Source: Paracoccaceae bacterium
Lineage (GTDB): Bacteria > Pseudomonadota > Alphaproteobacteria > Rhodobacterales > Rhodobacteraceae
Direction: 5' to 3'
DNA: 9,629 nucleotides
Assembly: GCA_003545125.1 (NCBI GenBank)
Contig: DQCI01000021.1
Location: forward strand, 1-9,629
This document shows positions 7,324-9,629 of the stretch, piece by piece (the first letter of the stretch is position 1; each line of letters begins with the position of its first letter). A program made the translations under genes and the position numbers. The notes below the pieces were generated by a model, which had not been told where the DNA came from, did no database searches, and worked only from the letters and a program-made list of their open reading frames with translations.

Positions 7324-7542
7324 ATGAAAGAGCTTCTGAGAACCACCGACCCGACGGTCATTGCCTTCGCAACGGCGCTCCTCGACGGCGAAGGTATAAC
7401 GGCCTTTGCCATGGACGTCCATATGAGTGCGTTGGAGGGATCAATAGGAATTTTGCCCCGCCGGCTCATGGTCCGCGACGAGGATCTCGGCCGCGCCCGA
7501 CGGATCCTGGGCGACAACGGCATCGAGTGCACAGAAGGCTGA
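7324..7542 (+). CDS. DUF2007 small protein
   Basis: This 72-residue cytoplasmic protein begins MKELLRTTDPTVIAFATALL and contains GILPRRLMVRDEDLGRAR. It matches the DUF2007 (putative signal-transducing protein) family, which has a short ferredoxin-like fold related to PII/GlnB-like small domains. The family function is not established. The start ATG 7324 gives the family's usual N-terminus; the frame is open upstream but lies antisense to the polyprenyl synthase. GAGG directly abuts the start codon, so ribosome binding is unusual and a leaderless or very short-leader transcript is possible. The stop lies 2 nt before the methyltransferase ATG, so the two are almost certainly co-translated. The family call is from recognition and no catalytic residues are visible. 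Confidence 0.87.
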   Translation: MKELLRTTDPTVIAFATALLDGEGITAFAMDVHMSALEGSIGILPRRLMVRDEDLGRARRILGDNGIECTEG

Positions 7543-7544
7543 AC

Positions 7545-8306
7545 ATGGGTTTTTCCCGGTCCGAGGTAACGAAAGACAGGTTTCTCGGCGGGCAGCTCAC
7601 GCTGATGCAGCCGCACGAGGGGTATCGGGCCGGGATCGATCCGGTGATTCTTGCGGCCGCCATCACGGCGCACCCGGACGACAGCGTGCTCGATCTCGGC
7701 TGCGGCGCGGGGGCTGCGGCATTGTGCCTCGGGACGCGGGTGCCAAAGCTCAGACTTGTCGGCGTGGAGCGGCAGGCGGACTACGCCGACCTCGCCCGGA
7801 TCAATGCTTTCGAAAACGGGATCGACATGGAGGTGTTCACCGCCGACCTCGCGGCTCTGCCACCGGAGGTGACGGAAGAGAGTTTCGACCAGGTCATCAT
7901 GAACCCGCCCTACCATCTGCCTGCCCGGGCGACGACCAGCGCCGACCCGGGGCGCGAGGCGGCCCTGTTCGAGGATACAGCCCTGGCCACCTGGATCGAC
8001 GCGGCGACGCGGCGGTTGAAACCGCGCGGTTACCTCACGGTGATCCAGAAGGCCGAGCGCCTGCCGGAGATCCTTGCCGGCATGGACGACCGGTTGGGGT
8101 CTGTCCTCGTCAAACCGCTCGCGCCGCGCACCGGGCGGGCCGCGGCGCTCGTACTCGTGCAAGCCCGAAAGGGAGGGCGCGGCGCGTTCCGGCTCGCAGC
8201 ACCCCTGATTCTGCACGAGGGCACCGAGCATGTCGGCGACAAGGACAGCTACTGTCGCGATGTCTCGGCGATCCTGCGCACGGGCGCGCATCTGCCGCTC
8301 TGGTGA
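7545..8306 (+). CDS. TrmN6-like N6-adenine methyltransferase (COG4123)
   Basis: This is a class I SAM-dependent methyltransferase of 253 residues. SAM-binding motif I is LDLGCGAGAA (49-58), and an acidic residue follows the next strand (VGVERQ). The catalytic NPPY (120-123) is the signature of enzymes that methylate an exocyclic amino group. The N-terminus (TKDRFLGGQLTLMQPHEGYR) and HEG-containing C-terminus fit the COG4123 family, which includes E. coli TrmN6/YfiC, the enzyme that makes m6A37 in tRNA-Val. A tRNA target is therefore likely, but the substrate cannot be read from sequence, and PrmC/HemK-like protein methylation is a weaker alternative. The start is ATG 7545, with AGAAGG at 7533-7538 and 6-nt spacing. 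An upstream in-frame ATG at 7527 would overlap the DUF2007 gene and lacks such a site. The gene lies 2 nt downstream of DUF2007. Confidence 0.87.
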   Translation: MGFSRSEVTKDRFLGGQLTLMQPHEGYRAGIDPVILAAAITAHPDDSVLDLGCGAGAAALCLGTRVPKLRLVGVERQADYADLARINAFENGIDMEVFTADLAALPPEVTEESFDQVIMNPPYHLPARATTSADPGREAALFEDTALATWIDAATRRLKPRGYLTVIQKAERLPEILAGMDDRLGSVLVKPLAPRTGRAAALVLVQARKGGRGAFRLAAPLILHEGTEHVGDKDSYCRDVSAILRTGAHLPLW

Positions 8307-8372
8307 CACCCCGCATCCGCCCGGAATGTGTCACAGCGTGTTCATGCCAACCCGTGCAACGTTTTCGTGACA
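8303..8372. repeat. GTGACAC / GTGTCAC / GTGACA motif cluster
   Basis: Three related words lie within 70 bp: GTGACAC (8303-8309, spanning the methyltransferase stop), its reverse complement GTGTCAC (8328-8334) and GTGACA (8367-8372). The first two form a 7-bp inverted repeat with an 18-nt gap, the second and third a 6-bp one. They precede the DUF465 gene, so they could be a transcription-factor site or a weak hairpin. The role is unknown. Confidence 0.35.
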
Positions 8373-8395
8373 AGGCGCAAATTCTGTGCTGCACT
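8367..8395 (+). promoter_or_regulatory. possible promoter of the DUF465 gene
   Basis: GTGACA (8367-8372), a partial match to the -35 TTGACA, is followed after 17 nt by TGCACT (8390-8395), a poor -10. This would put the start of transcription about 30 nt before the DUF465 ATG. A palindromic GTGCTGCAC overlaps the -10 (8386-8394). The 125-bp gap and strong ribosome binding site suggest the gene has its own promoter, but this particular one is only a guess. Confidence 0.25.
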
Positions 8396-8431
8396 GAAGG
8401 GACGACGAGTGGAAAAAACAAGGAGACCGCC

Positions 8432-8599
8432 ATGAACCTTGACGCGCATCTGACCGAACTTCGCAAGAAGCATGAAACGCTGTCCGACAAAGTCGAGAAA
8501 GCACAGGCCAGCCTCGGTACAGACGATCTCGATATTGTGGCGATGAAGAAAGAGAAACTCCGGATCAAGGAAGAAATCGAGAGACTATCGACCGCCTGA
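8432..8599 (+). CDS. DUF465/YdcH-family small coiled-coil protein
   Basis: This is a 55-residue, charge-rich, helical protein starting MNLDAHLTELRKKHETLSDK and ending with a KKEKLRIKEEIERL helix. The layout of two charged amphipathic helices separated by a short LGTDDLD turn fits the DUF465/YdcH family, a small coiled-coil hairpin common in alphaproteobacteria with no assigned function. It has no signal peptide or membrane segment. The start is well supported: AAGGAGA at 8420-8426 lies 5 nt before ATG, the strongest ribosome binding site in the window, which suggests high expression. It has its own 125-bp upstream gap and is convergent with the exporter gene. Confidence 0.88.
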   Translation: MNLDAHLTELRKKHETLSDKVEKAQASLGTDDLDIVAMKKEKLRIKEEIERLSTA

Positions 8600-8609
8600 G
8601 TCCGGAAGG

Positions 8610-8634
8610 CTGTCCCCGGCAGGCGGGGCCACAG
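8610..8634. terminator. hairpin between convergent DUF465 and exporter genes
   Basis: CCCCG (8614-8618) pairs with CGGGG (8624-8628) around a GCAGG loop. The stem continues as CTGT (8610-8613) with ACAG (8631-8634) across a two-base CC bulge. It starts 11 nt after the DUF465 stop and lies 8 nt from the exporter stop, so it could serve both genes. There is no T-run on either side, so intrinsic termination would be weak. Confidence 0.35.
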
Positions 8635-8642
8635 CACATTGA

Positions 8643-9515
8643 TCAGGCATTTCTCGGTTTTCGGCTCGCCCTTGCGGCCATGATGGCGCCCAGGGTGATC
8701 AGGCCGGCTGCGAGCAGCAGGTCGCGGCTCCCCTCGGCCATACCGGCCAGGATCAGGGCGAATGTCGACAACAGCGGCGCTGCATATGAGGCCGTGCCGA
8801 GCAGTTGGATATCGCCGCGCTTCACGCCGATATCCCAGGTGTAGAAGGCGAGCCCCACCGGGCCAAGGCCGAGGCCCAGGACCGCCGCCCATCCGGTTGC
8901 CCCGTTTGGGCTGACGGTTTCCTCGAAGGCGAGGTGAGCGAGGCCGGACAACACGGCTGTGGCGAGGCAGAACACCACGACGGAGGCTGTGGGCGTCGTG
9001 CCCAGCCGGCGCGACAGCACCGAGTATCCCGACCAGGTGAGCGCGCAGGCAACGGCGAAGCCGTATCCCGCACGCGCACCCTCGCCACCGGCGCCAAGGC
9101 CGCCCCCAAGGATCAGCGCCGCCCCCGCGAGGCTTACCAGCGCGCCCGCAACGTGGCCGGGGCGCAACTGCTCGCCTGGCAGCAATCCGGAGAACAACAC
9201 GATCAGGAGCGGCCAGAGATAGGCGATGAGACCGGCCTCCGCTGGCGGCGCGAGGCGCAGCGCGGTGAAGTAGAAGGCGTGGTAGCCGAAGAGCCCGAGG
9301 GTGCCGAAGACGTAGACCTGCCAGTTCACCCGCGCGAGCTGGCCGAACCCGCCCGTCGCGCCGAGCCAGACCAACCCGACGGATCCACCGACCGCGAAAG
9401 CCATGGCATTGAGCTGAAACGGCGGCACCGGCGCGGTGGCGACCGTGAACAGGGCCAGCAGCGCCCAGAGCGCGACGGCACTGAAACCGACAAGGGTCGC
9501 GGTTGTTCGTGTCAT
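8643..9515 (-). CDS. EamA/DMT-family exporter, YddG-like
   Basis: This is an inner-membrane protein of 290 residues with about ten hydrophobic segments in two five-helix EamA repeats: roughly 6-24, 33-52, 66-84, 92-112, 118-137, then 150-167, 177-198, 206-224, 236-257 and 263-282. The opening MTRTTATLVGFSAVALW, the AYLWPLLIVLFSGLL stretch, WSGYSVLSRR and FYTWDIGVKRGDIQLLG resemble E. coli YddG, an aromatic amino acid exporter. Substrate specificity in this superfamily cannot be predicted reliably. The C-terminus is basic (ARASRKPRNA) and would be cytoplasmic. The start is ATG 9515, where homology begins; an in-frame TTG at 9557 would add a charged, non-conserved extension. No good Shine-Dalgarno is seen. 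The gene lies 63 bp downstream of a probable reductase on the same strand, with a terminator-like hairpin between them. Confidence 0.92.
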   Translation of the reverse strand: MTRTTATLVGFSAVALWALLALFTVATAPVPPFQLNAMAFAVGGSVGLVWLGATGGFGQLARVNWQVYVFGTLGLFGYHAFYFTALRLAPPAEAGLIAYLWPLLIVLFSGLLPGEQLRPGHVAGALVSLAGAALILGGGLGAGGEGARAGYGFAVACALTWSGYSVLSRRLGTTPTASVVVFCLATAVLSGLAHLAFEETVSPNGATGWAAVLGLGLGPVGLAFYTWDIGVKRGDIQLLGTASYAAPLLSTFALILAGMAEGSRDLLLAAGLITLGAIMAARASRKPRNA

Positions 9516-9533
9516 GGGCCAGTGTGTGGCACG

Positions 9534-9578
9534 AAAAAGCCGACCCCGGAAGGCCAATATTGGCGCCTGTCGTCGGGC
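9534..9578 (-). terminator. hairpin with T5 tail after the reductase gene
   Basis: Directly after the reductase stop, the - strand has GCCCGAC (9578-9572), which pairs with GTCGGC (9544-9539) through one bulged C. Within the loop lies a perfect 12-bp palindrome, GCCAATATTGGC (9553-9564). TTTTT (9538-9534) follows the outer stem immediately. A GC-rich stem plus a T-run is the best intrinsic terminator pattern in the window. It ends only 18 nt before the exporter ATG, so it may act as a partial terminator or attenuator for the exporter. The palindrome alone could also be an operator. Confidence 0.5.
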
Positions 9579-9629
9579 CTAGACGAAAAACTGCGCGCCG
9601 TTGGCGGAGATGGTCGAGCCGTTGATGAA
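9579..9629 (-). CDS. C-terminus of a probable short-chain dehydrogenase/reductase (partial)
   Basis: The right edge holds the last 16 codons of a - strand gene, FINGSTISANGAQFFV, ending in TAG (9581-9579). The pattern [T/N]G-x-x-x-x-x-[N/D]G[G/A] is the conserved C-terminus of classical NAD(P)-dependent SDR enzymes such as FabG and the acetoacetyl-CoA reductase PhaB. That tail packs near the substrate site. Cofactor and catalytic motifs lie outside the window, so the enzyme cannot be named. A PhaB-like role is one possibility but is not shown here. Confidence 0.6.
   Translation of the reverse strand, partial: FINGSTISANGAQFFV

Noticed and set aside
7275..8309. About 345-codon upstream extension of the polyprenyl synthase frame
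   Set aside because: It is antisense to the DUF2007 and methyltransferase genes, which have clear motifs. The family length (about 330-340 residues) is met from the ATGs at 7250-7274.
9516..9557. 14-residue N-terminal extension of the exporter from a TTG
   Set aside because: The extension is Arg-rich and not part of the first helix, would start inside the terminator-like palindrome, and YddG-like proteins begin at the MTR...GFSAVALW segment.
1..9629. CRISPR array, insertion sequence, prophage or defence/toxin system
   Set aside because: No regularly spaced repeats, transposase, integrase, terminal inverted repeats, nuclease or toxin-antitoxin pair was seen, and every sizeable coding region is a housekeeping or common family gene.

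Overview
The window looks like ordinary chromosomal DNA of a high-GC alphaproteobacterium, most likely a Rhodobacteraceae/Roseobacter-type organism. This rests on the strong G/C bias at third codon positions, the alphaproteobacterial flavour of the proteins (a TPR protein overlapping ispE, a long-chain polyprenyl synthase divergent from a DUF2007 gene and a COG4123 methyltransferase, a tiny DUF465 protein) and the scarcity of strong U-tailed terminators. The assignment is inference from protein character; no rRNA or other taxonomic marker is present. I see no tRNA, rRNA, CRISPR array, insertion sequence, integrase or phage gene.

Layout. (1) Positions 1-2458, + strand: the 3' part of a TPR-repeat gene, whose stop codon overlaps the start of ispE (MEP-pathway isoprenoid kinase). 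(2) Positions 2498-5802, - strand: a two-gene operon transcribed pta then ackA with a 4-nt overlap. It interconverts acetyl-CoA and acetate through acetyl phosphate and faces ispE convergently across 39 bp. (3) Positions 5803-6254: the only long stretch without a credible gene, visibly richer in A/T than the genes. It is the leader/promoter region of pta plus the 3' flank of the next gene, and holds a long imperfect dyad. (4) Positions 6255-7274, - strand: a long-chain trans-polyprenyl diphosphate synthase, probably making the ubiquinone side chain. (5) Positions 7324-8306, + strand and divergent from it: a DUF2007 gene and a TrmN6-like N6-adenine methyltransferase gene 2 nt apart. (6) Positions 8432-8599, +: a 55-residue DUF465/YdcH coiled-coil protein with a strong ribosome binding site. 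(7) Positions 8643-9515, -: a ten-helix EamA/DMT exporter resembling YddG. (8) Positions 9579-9629, -: the last 16 residues of a probable short-chain dehydrogenase/reductase, followed by a hairpin with a five-T tail.

Functionally the window is housekeeping: isoprenoid precursor synthesis (IspE) and its use (polyprenyl synthase), acetate/acetyl-phosphate overflow metabolism (Pta-AckA), RNA modification (the methyltransferase) and small-molecule export. I found no convincing undescribed multi-gene system. The points most worth a second look are the dyad and possible promoter in the pta leader, the DUF2007-methyltransferase coupling, the repeated GTGACA/TGTCAC motifs before the DUF465 gene, the Arg substitution beside the IspE catalytic Asp, and the terminator/palindrome squeezed between the reductase and exporter genes.
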